Assembly: GCF_017357405.1 (NCBI RefSeq)
Contig: NZ_CP071597.1
Coordinates: 1,240,001-1,304,000 of the forward strand
From: Halomontanus rarus
GTDB lineage: Archaea > Halobacteriota > Halobacteria > Halobacteriales > Natrialbaceae
Direction of reading: 5' to 3'
Length of the DNA stretch: 64,000 bases
Positions within the stretch are counted from its first letter, which is position 1, and each line of letters opens with the position of its first letter. Under the pieces are notes generated by a model. That model worked only from the letters and a program-made list of their open reading frames with translations. It did no database searches and had not been told where the DNA came from. Shown piece by piece: positions 63,851 through 64,000 of the stretch. Made by a program: the position numbers and the translations under genes.

Positions 63851-64000
63851 ATGAACGTCACCGCCGACGAACTCGCCGGCATCGTCGACCTCTTCGGCGG
63901 ACTGACCCGACCGGAACTCGAGCGCGCGCTCTCGGAGGCCGCCTTCCGCGAGGACGGCGGCTCGGTCGACGACGCAGCCCTCGAGGAGACGCTCGACGGT
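63851..64000 (+). CDS. DUF7109 family protein, 5' part
   Basis: The first 50 codons of a gene cut by the right edge. MNVTADELAGIVDLFGGLTRPELERALSEAAFRE matches the N-terminus of haloarchaeal DUF7109 proteins, which have no known function. The rest lies outside the window. Confidence 0.7.
   Translation, partial: MNVTADELAGIVDLFGGLTRPELERALSEAAFREDGGSVDDAALEETLDG

Noticed and set aside
1-64000. Over-representation of CTCGAG as a regulatory or restriction signal
   Set aside because: Most copies are the in-frame codons CTC-GAG (Leu-Glu), favoured by codon use and protein composition, not an independent signal.

Overview
The window is chromosomal DNA from an extremely halophilic archaeon (class Halobacteria). 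The GC content is high and the predicted proteins are strongly acidic. Promoters look like TATA/BRE boxes about 25-35 bases before leaderless starts. Many families are haloarchaeal: FtsZ1, CetZ, halocyanin-type copper proteins, PGF-CTERM surface proteins, DUF7344, DUF5791, DUF7109, HVO_0758 zinc finger, DtdA and an HTH/zinc-ribbon regulator. The gene mix and dispersed repeats fit the Natrialbales (Natrinema/Haloterrigena relatives), but that placement is inference. I saw no tRNA, rRNA or CRISPR array. Every functional name rests on reading motifs, not on a database search.

Layout. 0-6.6 kb holds a Nudix hydrolase, an S10-like protein, an M20 amidohydrolase, a tandem-cupredoxin lipoprotein, and a geranylgeranyl reductase divergent from a [2Fe-2S] ferredoxin. 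6.8-14.5 kb is one giant secreted protein of 2560 aa: three PQQ-type beta-propeller plus CARDB modules, then choice-of-anchor D and Ig-like domains and a PGF-CTERM anchor. It is divergent from a FilR1-like HTH regulator. 15.5-17.1 kb is an IS1341-type element: TnpB, a 40-aa ribbon-helix-helix-like protein, a right-end hairpin that should be part of the guide RNA, and palindromes at the left. 17.2-24.2 kb carries a rhodanese/metallo-beta-lactamase fusion divergent from a rubrerythrin-like gene, then ftsZ1, dtdA, a Ca2+/Na+ exchanger and aroE.

24.3-34.2 kb has an acidic helix-hairpin-helix protein, the pabB-pabA-pabC operon, an NTF2-like protein, a Rieske protein, two small regulators, a sugar nucleotidyltransferase and an HhH-GPD-like protein. 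34.2-42.7 kb is a run of minus-strand genes: dph6, DUF373, SppA, a histidine kinase with an unexpected C-terminal DUF1349-like domain, a coiled-coil protein and a degenerate GH2 protein. 43.0-43.8 kb is an AT-rich islet flanked by two copies of the cetZ 3' end; it encodes a small Tat-exported Cys-containing protein. 43.8-57 kb has cetZ, DUF5791, an epimerase, a DHH phosphoesterase, a REC-PAS protein, a Rdx protein, the tyrA/Rsm22-like/surE group, a membrane-anchored DUF7344 protein and an M24 peptidase. 57-64 kb has aroA, an alkaline-phosphatase-superfamily enzyme, an aldo/keto reductase, an HVO_0758-type zinc finger, an MFS transporter, a GpgS-like glycosyltransferase and the start of a DUF7109 gene.

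Themes. Aromatic and folate metabolism recurs (aroE, pabBAC, tyrA, aroA), as do tubulin-superfamily proteins (FtsZ1, CetZ). Short acidic stretches encoded by simple repeats interrupt or extend many conserved enzymes. The observations most worth follow-up are the histidine kinase/DUF1349 fusion, the cetZ-flanked islet, the giant propeller protein, the TnpB element with its regulator and operator-like palindromes, and a dispersed near-palindromic element that starts exactly at the stop codons of two genes.
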